Positions 1 to 8,988 of a DNA stretch of 48,117 bases are shown in pieces. Position 1 is the stretch's first letter. Each line of letters begins with the position of its first letter. A program made the position numbers and the translations under genes. The DNA is from an uncultured Acidobacteriia bacterium. Its GTDB lineage: Bacteria; Acidobacteriota; Terriglobia; Bryobacterales; Bryobacteraceae. The notes beneath the pieces are model-generated. The model saw only the letters and a program-made list of their open reading frames with translations, did no database searches and was not told where the DNA came from. The stretch lies in the NCBI GenBank assembly GCA_903881085.1, contig CAIRSA010000450.1, positions 1 to 48,117 on the forward strand, read 5' to 3'.

Positions 1-426
1 AGGAATGCATTGGCAACTGCTTTTTCAAAGGTTGAAGAACCAAAAATTCTCAAACGCCTTAAGCGGGGCGAGAGGGTGGAACATTTTGAGACTGTTCGAC
101 ACCCTCCGGTCATGGAAGAATCAAAGTCCGAGCCACACGCAGGGGAGCCGCTTACCGATAACTCCAGGAAACCGCGCTTATCGGAAAAGTGGCCCCGATC
201 TGGTCTGGTTCTCATCGCGCAAACGACTCTTTTGGGGACTCGCCTCGGAGAAGCGACCTAGCGGAACTCGCACTTTTTGAAACGTGCTTTCGATCGCGAG
301 ATCTGTTTGAAGAACCCTTTCGACTGCGCGGGTCAGAACTCCAGTCTCGGAAATGGACTCCGTGACGTCAATCGGGGAAGTGAGTCCACGGCAACCATGC
401 TGATGATAGAATAGCCATCGCAGTCT
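1..426. other. Left-edge region; possible PAS-domain gene remnant
   Basis: No convincing intact gene. The first ~105 bases on the + strand, read in frame from base 1, encode a stretch containing EEPKILKRLKRGERVEHFET. This resembles the conserved middle of PAS domains in sensor histidine kinases, which commonly read EE..ILERI.RGERV.HFETVR. After about base 108 the similarity stops and the frame runs to a stop near 261 without PAS-like sequence. It could be the broken end of a kinase gene lying to the left. The rest, up to the start at 427, shows nothing I can name. Confidence 0.3.
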
Positions 427-3400
427 ATGCGGATATTAGCCACTTTCGCTGTCGTGTTTTTCGCCTGGAATTGCCGGGCGGCGGAGGATTTTGAGTTCTT
501 CGAGAAGCGGGTGCGGCCGGTGCTGGTGAAGAATTGCTATGGGTGCCATGGGGCGGATAAGCAGTTTGGGGCGCTGCGAGTGGATTCTAGGGCGGGGCTG
601 CTTCAGGGCGGGCAGAGTGGTGCGGCTGTGGTGGTGGGGAAGCCGGATGAGAGCCTGCTTGTCAAAGCCGTTCGGCACGATGGGCGCAAGATGCCTTTGG
701 GCGGGAAGCTGGATTCGGCTGAAATTGCCGCTTTGGAAGAGTGGGTGCGGAAGGGGTTGCCTTGGCCAGAGGAGAAGGCTGCGGTTAAGACAACGCCAGC
801 TTTCTACGAGCAACTGCTGCGGGAGCATTGGGCGTTTCAGCCGGTAAAAACTGTTCAGGTGCCGAAGGGCGCGGCTAATCCGGTGGATGCTTTCATTCGA
901 CGTGGGGGGCTGAAGCCGGCGGCTAAGGCGACGCCTCGGGATCTGGCTCGGCGCGTGGCGAATGTTTTGACTGGGCTGCCTCCGGATGGTGGGGCGCATG
1001 GGGATTACGCGTCTTATGTTGACGCTTTGCTGGCTTCGCCGCAGTTCGGCGAACAGTGGGCGCGGCATTGGATGGACGTGGTGCGGTACGCCGAGACATA
1101 TGGCTACGAATGGAATTTTGAGATTCGAGGGGCGTGGCGGTATCGCGACTACTTGATCCGGGCGTTTAACAGCGACCTTCCTTACGACCAGTTTGTGCGC
1201 GAACAGATTGCTGGCGATCTGCTGACGAAGCCTCGCACGCGCGACAATGGCAAGTTTAATGAGTCGGTGGTGGGCACCACGTTCTTCCGGTTGGGAGAGA
1301 TGGGGCACGACGATTGCATACAGTTCCGCGAGTTGCGGACGGATGTGGTGGATAACCAGATCGATACGTTGACGAAGGCGTTTCAGGGGATGACCGTTAG
1401 TTGCGCGCGGTGCCACGATCACAAGATCGATCCGATTCCTACGGAAGATTACTACTCGCTTTATGGGATTCTGAACAGCTCGCGGCCGGTGACGCGGACG
1501 GTAAATCTGCGGGGGCCGGGCGAGAGTGCGCGGGCGGCGATGGTGGCGTTGAAGGAGCGGATCCGCAATGAGGTGGCGAGCGCGTGGTTGCAGGAGACTT
1601 CGCAAATGGGGCGGCAACTGGCGGCGGCGATGGCGTGGCGAAAGGATTCGAAAGACGGCGCGGAGGCTTCAAAAGGGCTGGATGCATTGCGCGTTGGCCA
1701 CCTGATGAAGCTGCTGGGGCGGAAGAGTGTGGAGATGGACGATCCGCTGTTTCCGCTGGCGCAATCGGGCGATTGGAATGGCTTGGCGAAGCGGTACGAA
1801 ACAGAGACCGTGGAGCGGGAGCGGTACAATCGCGAGCACTTCATCCGCGTGGCTGATTTCGCAAAAGGCTTGCCGGGCGGGTGGAGCGCGGATGGGCTGG
1901 GGCTGAGCGGCGGGGCGGCTGCGAACGGCGATTTCGCGGTGGCGACGGCGGGGCACCAGGCGGTGGCTGGCATCTTTCCGGCGGGGCTTTATACGAACCT
2001 GCTTTCGGATAGGATGAACGGCGTGCTGCGGTCTCCGATGCTGCCGAAGAACAAGAAGTTTCTGAGTCTGCAGGTGCTGGGCGGCAATGTGGCGGCGCAG
2101 CGGACCATTATCGACCACTGCGTGATTGGCGAGGATCACGTGATCATCGAAAGCCCGTCGTTAAAGTGGATCACTTTGCCGACGAAGAGCGAGCAGCAGC
2201 TGCCGGTGTATGTGGAGCTGAATACGAAGTCGGACAATCCGCGGTTGCCGGAGCGGCCGGGGAAGTTCAAGAATGTGACGGACGCTGACATGGTTTCGCC
2301 GCGTTCTTACTTTGGCGTGACGGGCGCGTTTTTGCATGACGAGAAAGTCACGCTGAAGGCCTCGCTACGGCACATGACGCGGCTGATGACGGGTGGGGTG
2401 GAGGCGTTTCAACTGGTGGCGCAGGATGCGCTGCGGGCATGGCGCGATGGGCGTGCGACGGAGGATGACATCGCGTGGCTGGACTGGATGCTGCGCGAAG
2501 AAATCATTTCGAATTCGCGGAACCTGACGCCGGCGCTGCATGAGTTGACGGACCGGTATCGGGCAGCGGAGGCGGGGCTGGAGGATCCGGAGGTGATCTA
2601 TGGCATGGGCGATCTCGATCGCGGCCGGGACAATCCGATCTTCATGGGCGGACAGGCGCTGAGCTTGGGGCGGCCGGCTCCAAGGCATTTTCTTTCGCTG
2701 ATGCCGGCGGAGTTGCGGCAGGTGGGGACGGAGCAGAGCGGGCGGCGCGAGTTGGCCGAAGCCATCGCAAGCGCGCGGAATCCGCTGACGGCGCGGGTGA
2801 TGGTGAACCGGGTTTGGCATTACGTGTTTGGGCGCGGACTGGTGGCCACGACCGACAACTTTGGGCGCTATGGCGAGCGGCCGACGGATGCGGAGTTGCT
2901 GGATTACCTGGCGGCGCGGTTTGTGGCGGATGGATGGTCAGTGAAGAAGCTGATCCGGCTGCTGGTGATGTCGGAGACGTTTCAGCAGGCGAGTACGGTG
3001 AATGAGGCCGATCCGCAGAATCTGAAGTGGAGCCGGTATCCCGTGCGAAGGCTGGAGGCGGAGGCGATTCGCGATCACATGCTAGCCGTTTCGGGGAGGT
3101 TGGACCGGACGATGTATGGGCCGAGTGTGGAGCCAAGGCGGGGCGAGCCGAAGGAGTACCGGCGGCTGTTTCAGGGGCCGCTGGATGGCAATGGGCGGCG
3201 GAGTATTTACCTGAAGCTGACTCGGATGGAGGGGCCGCGGTTTCTGGAGCTGTTTGATTTGCCGCCTCCGCTGCAGACTCGGGGGACGAGGGATGTGACC
3301 AACGTGGCGTCGCAGGCGCTGGCGTTGATGAACGATCCGTTTGTGATTGACCAGGCGCGGGTGTGGGCGGAGCGGGTGGTGGCTCGCAAGGACGACGCAG

Positions 3401-3603
3401 TGGATGCGCGGTTGCAGGCCATGTTTGTTGCGGCGTTGGGGCGGCCGGCTTCGGATGCGGAGTTGGCGCGGTGGCGGGGGTTGGCGGCTCGGCTGGCGGT
3501 GCAGCACATAGTGGGCTCGGCGGAGTTGTTGGGGAGCGTGAAAGTGTGGCAGGACGTGGCGCATACGTTCTTCAACACCAAAGAGTTTCTGTATTTGAAA
3601 TAA
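427..3603 (+). CDS. PSCyt1/DUF1549/DUF1553 secreted cytochrome-like protein
   Basis: A 1058-residue exported protein. A signal peptide (about 1-18) is followed by a Planctomycete-type cytochrome c domain with the heme motif CYGCH at residues 37-41. Then come a DUF1549 (PSCyt2) domain, which contains the segment HWMDVVRYAETYGYEWNFE and a second cysteine pair in CARCHDHK, and a C-terminal DUF1553 (PSD1) domain. Length and domain order are normal for the family. The family is abundant in Planctomycetes, Verrucomicrobia and Solibacter-type Acidobacteria; its biochemical role is not established, though a periplasmic redox role in polymer degradation is often suggested. The DUF1501 gene starts 10 bp downstream, an almost invariable partnership, so the two are probably one operon. 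Codons are strongly G/C-ending. Confidence 0.93.
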   Translation: MRILATFAVVFFAWNCRAAEDFEFFEKRVRPVLVKNCYGCHGADKQFGALRVDSRAGLLQGGQSGAAVVVGKPDESLLVKAVRHDGRKMPLGGKLDSAEIAALEEWVRKGLPWPEEKAAVKTTPAFYEQLLREHWAFQPVKTVQVPKGAANPVDAFIRRGGLKPAAKATPRDLARRVANVLTGLPPDGGAHGDYASYVDALLASPQFGEQWARHWMDVVRYAETYGYEWNFEIRGAWRYRDYLIRAFNSDLPYDQFVREQIAGDLLTKPRTRDNGKFNESVVGTTFFRLGEMGHDDCIQFRELRTDVVDNQIDTLTKAFQGMTVSCARCHDHKIDPIPTEDYYSLYGILNSSRPVTRTVNLRGPGESARAAMVALKERIRNEVASAWLQETSQMGRQLAAAMAWRKDSKDGAEASKGLDALRVGHLMKLLGRKSVEMDDPLFPLAQSGDWNGLAKRYETETVERERYNREHFIRVADFAKGLPGGWSADGLGLSGGAAANGDFAVATAGHQAVAGIFPAGLYTNLLSDRMNGVLRSPMLPKNKKFLSLQVLGGNVAAQRTIIDHCVIGEDHVIIESPSLKWITLPTKSEQQLPVYVELNTKSDNPRLPERPGKFKNVTDADMVSPRSYFGVTGAFLHDEKVTLKASLRHMTRLMTGGVEAFQLVAQDALRAWRDGRATEDDIAWLDWMLREEIISNSRNLTPALHELTDRYRAAEAGLEDPEVIYGMGDLDRGRDNPIFMGGQALSLGRPAPRHFLSLMPAELRQVGTEQSGRRELAEAIASARNPLTARVMVNRVWHYVFGRGLVATTDNFGRYGERPTDAELLDYLAARFVADGWSVKKLIRLLVMSETFQQASTVNEADPQNLKWSRYPVRRLEAEAIRDHMLAVSGRLDRTMYGPSVEPRRGEPKEYRRLFQGPLDGNGRRSIYLKLTRMEGPRFLELFDLPPPLQTRGTRDVTNVASQALALMNDPFVIDQARVWAERVVARKDDAVDARLQAMFVAALGRPASDAELARWRGLAARLAVQHIVGSAELLGSVKVWQDVAHTFFNTKEFLYLK

Positions 3604-3613
3604 TGGGGCGCAT

Positions 3614-4996
3614 ATGAAGACTGCTTCAGTTTCACGGCGCGAACTTCTATCGACGGCAGCGAATGGGTTCGGCATGCTGGCGCTTTCGGCGCTCATGGCT
3701 GACCGCTCCTATGCAGGCCTGGCGGGCGCGGTGGGACCGCATTTCAAGCCGCGGGCGAAGAATGTGATCCTGCTGTTTATGCCGGGCGGCGTTTCGCACA
3801 TGGATAGTTTCGATCCGAAGCCGAAGCTGGCTGAGTTGGATGGGAAGCAGGCGGTGCTGGAAAGTTATGTGGCGGGGCCGAAGCGGAAGTGGTTGAAGTC
3901 GCCGTGGAAGTTTGGGAGGTACGGGCAGAGCGGACTGGCAGTGAGCGAACTGTTTCCGCATACGGCGGGCGTGGTGGACGATTTGACCGTGGTGCGGTCA
4001 ATGGTGTCGGAGTTTCCGTTGCATGCGCGGGCGAACGTGTTCTTCCATACGGGGCGGAATTTCGGCGGATTTCCGAGTTTGGGGTCGTGGGTGACGTATG
4101 GGCTGGGGAGCGCGAACCAGAACCTGCCGGGGTATCTGCTGTTGAACCATGGCGACAATCCTCCGGGTGGGATGGAGAATTTTTCGAACGGATTTCTGCC
4201 TGCCACGCATCAGGCGATGAGCGTGCGGGCGGAGGGGACACCGGTGGATAACATCGTCCCGGCGGATGCGGATGCGGTGCAGCGGATCAAGATGCAGACG
4301 GCGCTGGAGCAGGACCGGGCGTTTGCGGTGAAGGACGCTGGGGTGGACGCGGCGATTTCGAATTTCGAACTGGCGTACCGGATGCAGGCGCTGACTCCGG
4401 ATGTGTTGAATCTGGCGAAGGAGCCGGAATCGATCAAGAAGATGTACGGGCTGGATGCGGAGAATTCGCATAAGCGTTTTTACTCGATGCAGTGTTTGCG
4501 GGCGCGGCGGCTGGTGGAATCGGGGGTGCGGTTTGTGGAAGTGACGCCACCGAATCTGTTCGGCAGCAATGGAACGTGGGACCAGCACGACCAGTTGAAA
4601 CGCGGGCATGAGACGAACGCGATGGTTACGGACCAGGCGGTGGCGGCGCTGTTGAAGGATCTGAAATCGCGCGGCTTGTTGAGCGAGACGCTGGTGATTT
4701 GGGCGGGCGAGTTTGGGCGGACGCCGGACACGGGAAATGGCGATGGACGAGACCATCATACGGCGGGGTTCACGATCTGGATGGCTGGCGGCGGGGCGAA
4801 GGCGGGGCTGATTTACGGGGCTACCGATGACGTTGGCAATAAGGCGGTGGAGAACGTAGTTACTGTCCACGACTTACATGCCACGGTGCTGGAGTTACTG
4901 GGTTTGGATCACAAGAAACTGACTTATCGCTTCGGGGGGCGGGATGTTACTCTGCCCGATGTGCATGGGCGTTCGGTGCGGGAGCTGATCGCATAG
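3614..4996 (+). CDS. DUF1501 domain protein, Tat-exported
   Basis: A 460-residue protein with a twin-arginine signal near the N terminus (SRRELLSTA, then a hydrophobic stretch ending ADRSYA). The body is a DUF1501 domain, a relative of the alkaline-phosphatase/sulfatase fold: NVILLFMPGGVSHMDSFDPK near residue 50, and near the C-terminal third VIWAGEFGRTP followed by GRDHHTAGF, where the family's conserved acidic and histidine residues sit. It follows the PSCyt/DUF1553 gene by 10 bp on the same strand, and the pair co-occurs widely. The substrate is unknown. Tat export suggests it folds, perhaps with a metal, before reaching the periplasm. Confidence 0.93.
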   Translation: MKTASVSRRELLSTAANGFGMLALSALMADRSYAGLAGAVGPHFKPRAKNVILLFMPGGVSHMDSFDPKPKLAELDGKQAVLESYVAGPKRKWLKSPWKFGRYGQSGLAVSELFPHTAGVVDDLTVVRSMVSEFPLHARANVFFHTGRNFGGFPSLGSWVTYGLGSANQNLPGYLLLNHGDNPPGGMENFSNGFLPATHQAMSVRAEGTPVDNIVPADADAVQRIKMQTALEQDRAFAVKDAGVDAAISNFELAYRMQALTPDVLNLAKEPESIKKMYGLDAENSHKRFYSMQCLRARRLVESGVRFVEVTPPNLFGSNGTWDQHDQLKRGHETNAMVTDQAVAALLKDLKSRGLLSETLVIWAGEFGRTPDTGNGDGRDHHTAGFTIWMAGGGAKAGLIYGATDDVGNKAVENVVTVHDLHATVLELLGLDHKKLTYRFGGRDVTLPDVHGRSVRELIA

Positions 4997-5118
4997 GCCA
5001 AGGGGCATGCTTCTGGCTAACTTTTTTCTTGCATCGTGACGCTGATCGTGGGATCCTGATTAATTCTGTCGTTACCTTGATTCCGGCATCCCGTTAAAAT
5101 ACATCGCTCAGACCGTTC

Positions 5119-6204
5119 ATGATCCTATACACAATTAAGTCACTTCGTTCCATAAGCCGCGTTGCGGGTTTGGGACTTCTTTTTGCCCTACAATTGGGCT
5201 TTATCGCATGATCCCAGTCGACCGATACTGTTTATTACTCCAATGGCGATCGAAACTCGGGCAAGATCGAGTCCATGACGGAGGAAACGCTGGTGCTAAA
5301 GACCGCCTCGGCTGGCTCCATTAAGATTGGCACTGACTCGCTGACGCGGGTGGTGCTGCTGGATGGCAAAGAGTTCGCTGCTGCCGCGTTCGAGCAGTTG
5401 CGGGCGGCTGTTGAGGCACGGGCCAAGGCGGAGGCGGACAATACTCCTATTCCATTTTTGAAGCAGTTCACCGGAACCGCGGGTTTGGGATTCTCCATGC
5501 AGGAGACGACGAGCAGCAGCCGCGGAATTACCGCTGATGTGAACCTGTATCGGGCGAAGATGGATCACGAGGGCGAAGCGGCGCACGACGAGACCGGCTT
5601 CATACTGGGCCAGAGCTACACGCGTTTTGTTTCGCACGGCGGTGTGGCGCAGGGCGAGAACAGCATCGCGATGGATCTTAGCCATGCGGTGCGAATCAAG
5701 GGGAAATGGTCCGTTTTTGGTTTGGCGGGCTTTGACCATGCGTCGGCGGAGGGCCTGGACTACCTGCAACTTTACGCGGGAGGCCTGGGCTACACGGCAT
5801 GGAATCATGAGGGCAACCGGCTGGAGTTGCGCGGTGGTCTGGATTTCAGCGACCGGTCATTCGTGGACCCCACGTTGGGACATAAGCTGGTAGGCGGCCT
5901 GGTGGAGGTGCAATACTCCAAGACTTTCGAGAGCGGGCTTTCGGTCAGGGAGGATTACCGGATTGACCGGTCGTTTAATCATCCGGAGGATGTCGATGGC
6001 AAAGGGGGCGTGTCGCTCGATGCTCCGCTTACCGATTTCCTGGCGTTCCGGGTTTCTTTCAATCACCGCTATATGAATGCGGTACCACATGGCGATAAGC
6101 ATCACTCTTTTGAGGTCAGTGCCGGGATCGATATAACGTTTGGCTCGGGGAATACATCTTCGGCCAAAGGCTCGCGAAGAGCGGCGAAGTCGAAGAAGAA
6201 ATAG
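5119..6204 (+). pseudogene. DUF481-family outer-membrane-type protein interrupted by TGA
   Basis: An ATG at 5119 opens a signal-peptide-like stretch (MILYTIKSLRSISRVAGLGL, then LFALQLGFIA) that meets a TGA at 5209-5211. The same frame continues without another stop to 6204, starting SQSTDTVYYSNGDRNSGKIE. The latter matches the usual N-terminal pattern of DUF481 (YdiY-like) proteins, NGDR.tGKI, so the natural product should span the stop. The downstream part has the alternating beta-strand pattern of a small barrel and ends in a lysine-rich tail. An internal ATG at 5275 gives 309 residues, but it lies inside the domain and lacks a signal peptide. A nonsense mutation, a sequencing error or UGA readthrough would all explain this. 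The family's function is unknown. Confidence 0.8.
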
Positions 6205-6329
6205 CCGGGCTGTATTCGAAGCATCACTCCGTCTGCGGCGCAGAGTTTGTGCCGGCAGGCGAGTGGTGTGACGCAAGACCGTCGACCTCGATGTTCCGGG
6301 GGTACGATTAGAGAACTAGTCTAACGAGG

Positions 6330-6335
6330 TATAAT
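6330..6335 (+). promoter_or_regulatory. Candidate -10 box (TATAAT)
   Basis: A perfect TATAAT lies 73 bp upstream of the small exported-protein gene at 6409. A convincing -35 is not visible at the usual 16-18 bp spacing (the bases there read attaga), so this is a moderate call. Confidence 0.4.
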
Positions 6336-6408
6336 TTCACAGATGGACGAATGAGCCGACTCAACCGGCTGCATTTGTATCCGCAACAGCAAATAGGAGA
6401 TTGATGCA

Positions 6409-6546
6409 ATGAAGAAGATGATTGCCATGTTGACGCTGGCGGCGTTCACCGCCCTGGTAGCGGTACCGGCTTCCGCCCAAGATACCACCAAGAAGGAACA
6501 GAAGAAGCCGAAGAAAGCAAAGAAAACCACTGAAGAGAAGAAGTAA
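6409..6546 (+). CDS. Small lysine-rich exported protein (45 aa)
   Basis: A 45-residue reading frame with a textbook signal peptide: MKKMIAMLTLAAFTALVAVP followed by ASAQ, a signal-peptidase I site. The predicted mature peptide is only about 22 residues, nearly all Lys, Glu, Thr and Pro (DTTKKEQKKPKKAKKTTEEKK). A good Shine-Dalgarno, AGGAGA at 6395-6400, sits 8 bases before the ATG, and a TATAAT lies upstream. Short exported Lys/Pro/Ala-rich peptides are frequently predicted in acidobacterial genomes; I know no function for them. The gene stands alone between the DUF481 remnant and the glycosyltransferase. Confidence 0.7.
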   Translation: MKKMIAMLTLAAFTALVAVPASAQDTTKKEQKKPKKAKKTTEEKK

Positions 6547-6683
6547 ATCACTAACCTTCTCCGCTACGGTCAGTCTTGCTGCCGTGCACTTCCGGGCGGA
6601 CAGCCTTTCTTTCAGATAGGAATTCGCGCCGGAAGAGCCGGCTGGCCAGCTAGAGCGGTTGGGGGGTAGACGGAAAGCACTGC

Positions 6684-8123
6684 GTGCTCAAATCGTATTG
6701 GCTGCCGCTATGCGCCACAATGCTGCTGGCGGGCGGCTTGATCTTCTACTCGCAAACCATGGCCTTCGCCTTTGACGAAGGTTTCCATCTGGTTGCTGCG
6801 CAATTGATTCTCAACGGCAAGCGCCCGTACCTCGATTTCCTTTTCCCTCAAACTCCGCTGAACGCTTACTGGAACGCGCTGTGGATGCGCCTTTTCACCG
6901 ATACCTGGCGAGTTGCCCACCTTGTTGCCACCATTGAGACATCGGCGGCTTTGCTGCTCGCAGTGGACTACGTGTTCCGCCGCATGCCCGAAAAGGCGTG
7001 GCGCACCCCATCGGCTCTGTTCGTTGCATGCGCCATCGGGTTGAACGTAGAGGTGGTTCAGTTCGGCACGGTCGGGCAGGCGTACGGATTGTGCCTGCTG
7101 CTGATTGTCGCCGCATTCCGGACGGCGGTCCTGGCTGCCCAACGATCGTCTCTCTGGCTGGTTGCCCTGACAGGCTTGCTATCGGCGGCGGCGGCCGAGT
7201 CATCGCTGCTGACCGCTCCGGTTGTAGCGGTGCTTTTCATCTGGTTGATGATCGCCGGCTCCGCGGGCGACAGGATCAGGAAGGCGTGTGCTTTCGCGGC
7301 GGGCGTCTCGATTGCCTCGATACCTTTGCTGAGCCTATTTCTGCAATCGCCCAATCAGGTCGTGTTCGGAGTCATCAAATACCATGCGCTTTTCCGGACT
7401 ATCGCGATCGCGAGTGCGCGGGAAACGAACCTGGCGGTATTCATGGCATGGATCGACTCGGGCCAGGCGTTGTTACTGATTCTGCTGGCAGCCGGAGGCA
7501 TCGCATTCGTCCGTTCCTGCGGCTGGAGCAGAGCGCAAAAGCTTGAGTTCTACCTGTGCGGCGCACTGGCGGTTACATTGACATTGCACCTGTTCACCGC
7601 GATGCCGACGTTTACCCGCTATTTCCTGCTGACCGTACCATTCCTTTCCATCCTGGCGGCGGCCGGGCTGTGCGCATTAGCGGAGCGCCTCCACTTTCCG
7701 CGATCCCTTGCGTGGACTGCCGGAGTTGCTGTGCTGCTGATGGGTTGCGATTTGACGAAGGCACTCTATGAGGGGCGCGACGATTTCGCATGGAGCGACG
7801 TGGAAGCCATCGCAGCAAAGGTCGACTCCGTGATTCCAAAGGGAGCCACGATCTATGCGGAAGAGTTAGTCTATTTCGCGACGCGCCGCACGCCGCCGGA
7901 GGGCATGGAGTGCCACGATACCCATAAATTGACGAGTCTTGCCAATGACGAGGCGGCCCGCCTGCACGTGGTGCCAGGGCCTGAACGGGACCGCATGGCC
8001 AAGGCTGGTCTTTTTCAAGCCATGCAGTCTTGCGATGACAAAGAAACCGCCCGCTTCGAGCCGCTTTATGCGAACAAGGCAGAGTACGATTCCGGGTGCG
8101 CCTTGCTGTGGGGATTCAAATAA
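6684..8123 (+). CDS. Family-39-like membrane glycosyltransferase
   Basis: A 479-residue polytopic membrane protein, about ten hydrophobic segments, starting with GTG at 6684. It carries the hallmark of the ArnT/protein-mannosyltransferase (GT39/83) superfamily: an acidic pair just after the first membrane helix (FAFDEGFHL, D31-E32), followed by GKRPYLDFLFPQTPLNAYW. Such enzymes move a sugar from a polyprenyl-phosphate carrier to a lipid or protein on the outer face of the inner membrane. The C-terminal ~100 residues form a soluble segment containing two cysteines (MECHD, SCDDK). Acceptor and donor cannot be deduced. It stands alone, with no other cell-envelope genes beside it. Confidence 0.8.
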   Translation: MLKSYWLPLCATMLLAGGLIFYSQTMAFAFDEGFHLVAAQLILNGKRPYLDFLFPQTPLNAYWNALWMRLFTDTWRVAHLVATIETSAALLLAVDYVFRRMPEKAWRTPSALFVACAIGLNVEVVQFGTVGQAYGLCLLLIVAAFRTAVLAAQRSSLWLVALTGLLSAAAAESSLLTAPVVAVLFIWLMIAGSAGDRIRKACAFAAGVSIASIPLLSLFLQSPNQVVFGVIKYHALFRTIAIASARETNLAVFMAWIDSGQALLLILLAAGGIAFVRSCGWSRAQKLEFYLCGALAVTLTLHLFTAMPTFTRYFLLTVPFLSILAAAGLCALAERLHFPRSLAWTAGVAVLLMGCDLTKALYEGRDDFAWSDVEAIAAKVDSVIPKGATIYAEELVYFATRRTPPEGMECHDTHKLTSLANDEAARLHVVPGPERDRMAKAGLFQAMQSCDDKETARFEPLYANKAEYDSGCALLWGFK

Positions 8124-8196
8124 CGCTCAATTAGGCATCATCGCCGGCGGCTCGCCAGCACAGACCGGAGGTGGCCGTTTCCGTTTTGGCGTTTGA

Positions 8197-8514
8197 TCAG
8201 TGGGGCCGTTCGTCGAACTGTTCAATCAACACTTGGCGGTCCGGGAATACGGCGCGAATCTCCAGGTGGCCACCCAGTGCTTCGACGTATTCGGCAAGTG
8301 CGCCGACGCTGACGCCTGAGTGTTGCTCGATCCGGGAGATCTCACTTGGCTGAATACCCATGATTTCGGCAGGTTGAAGTTGCGTCAGCTCCCGAGCTTG
8401 CCTGAGTTCTTCGATGGGCATCGCAGCCAAGCTCTCTTCAAACCTCTTCTCAATCCTCTGCCGCCTCGCTGGCGGCATTGCGTCAATGAGTTGTCGAAAG
8501 TTTCGCGTCGGCAT
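8197..8514 (-). CDS. XRE-family antitoxin (HigA-like)
   Basis: A 105-residue protein with a helix-turn-helix of the XRE/Cro type in the centre: LRQARELTQLQPAEIMGIQ then PSEISRIEQ, roughly residues 37-67. The conserved tail ALGGHLEIRAVF is typical of HigA2-type antitoxins. It overlaps the toxin gene on the same strand by an ATGA junction (toxin stop 8514-8516, antitoxin start 8512-8514), the usual toxin-first order of higBA operons. It is expected to bind its own promoter and neutralise the toxin. Confidence 0.88.
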   Translation of the reverse strand: MPTRNFRQLIDAMPPARRQRIEKRFEESLAAMPIEELRQARELTQLQPAEIMGIQPSEISRIEQHSGVSVGALAEYVEALGGHLEIRAVFPDRQVLIEQFDERPH

Positions 8515-8822
8515 CAGATTAGTCTCTCCTTCCTCAGTTCGTTCAAGTGCTCGTCGAACAAATGGTCGGCGATGGGCACAAACTTATCGTCCCAACGTCC
8601 GTCACCCGTTTTGTCTCCACCGATCAAGAGAACTGCCGTGCGCAAAGGGTTGAATGCATAAAGTGTACGCAATGGCCGGCCCCCGCTCTGGGTTCGCAAC
8701 TCCCGCATTTGCGGATAACGGGACGTTGTCACCTTGGAACTATGCGGGAATCCGAGTGCGGGTCCGAACTCAACGAGATGGCGAACCGAAAGGGCAACAT
8801 CGTCCTGTTCACTTTGGGTCAA
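8514..8822 (-). CDS. RelE/HigB-like toxin (Gp49 family), start codon apparently lost
   Basis: The core matches phage-derived Gp49-like/HigB toxins: RHLVEFGPALGFPHSSKV, MRELRTQSGGRPLRTLYAF, and the end VLLIGGDKTGD...DEHLNEL. Such toxins are mRNA interferases acting at the ribosome. The first available start in frame is TTG at 8822. Upstream to 8876 the same frame encodes VGAWEVEFTDEFDQWWCA, which is clearly the missing first strand and helix of the family, but it is immediately preceded by a TAA (8877-8879) and contains no ATG, GTG or TTG. The toxin is therefore either truncated, translated from a rare start, or inactive. Confidence 0.8.
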   Translation of the reverse strand: MTQSEQDDVALSVRHLVEFGPALGFPHSSKVTTSRYPQMRELRTQSGGRPLRTLYAFNPLRTAVLLIGGDKTGDGRWDDKFVPIADHLFDEHLNELRKERLI

Positions 8823-8988
8823 CGCACACCACCATTGATCGAACTCATCGGTGAATTCAACTTCCCAAGCCCCAACTTAAGTATTTCATAATCTATAAAG
8901 CAGCCGCGTGGACAATAGGCATGATTGTGTCCGCACCATACTTCCCTCCCCTCCGCGCTAACAAACCTCACGGCAGTAGACTGAGGAC

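Noticed and set aside
436..1617. Long open frame antisense to the PSCyt/DUF1553 gene (393 codons)
   Set aside because: Product is Arg/Pro/His-rich and featureless, a typical antisense shadow of a G/C-ending gene; the + strand frame has a signal peptide, heme motif and known domains.
3998..4870. Long open frame antisense to the DUF1501 gene
   Set aside because: Same kind of shadow; composition dominated by Arg, His and Pro, with no motif.
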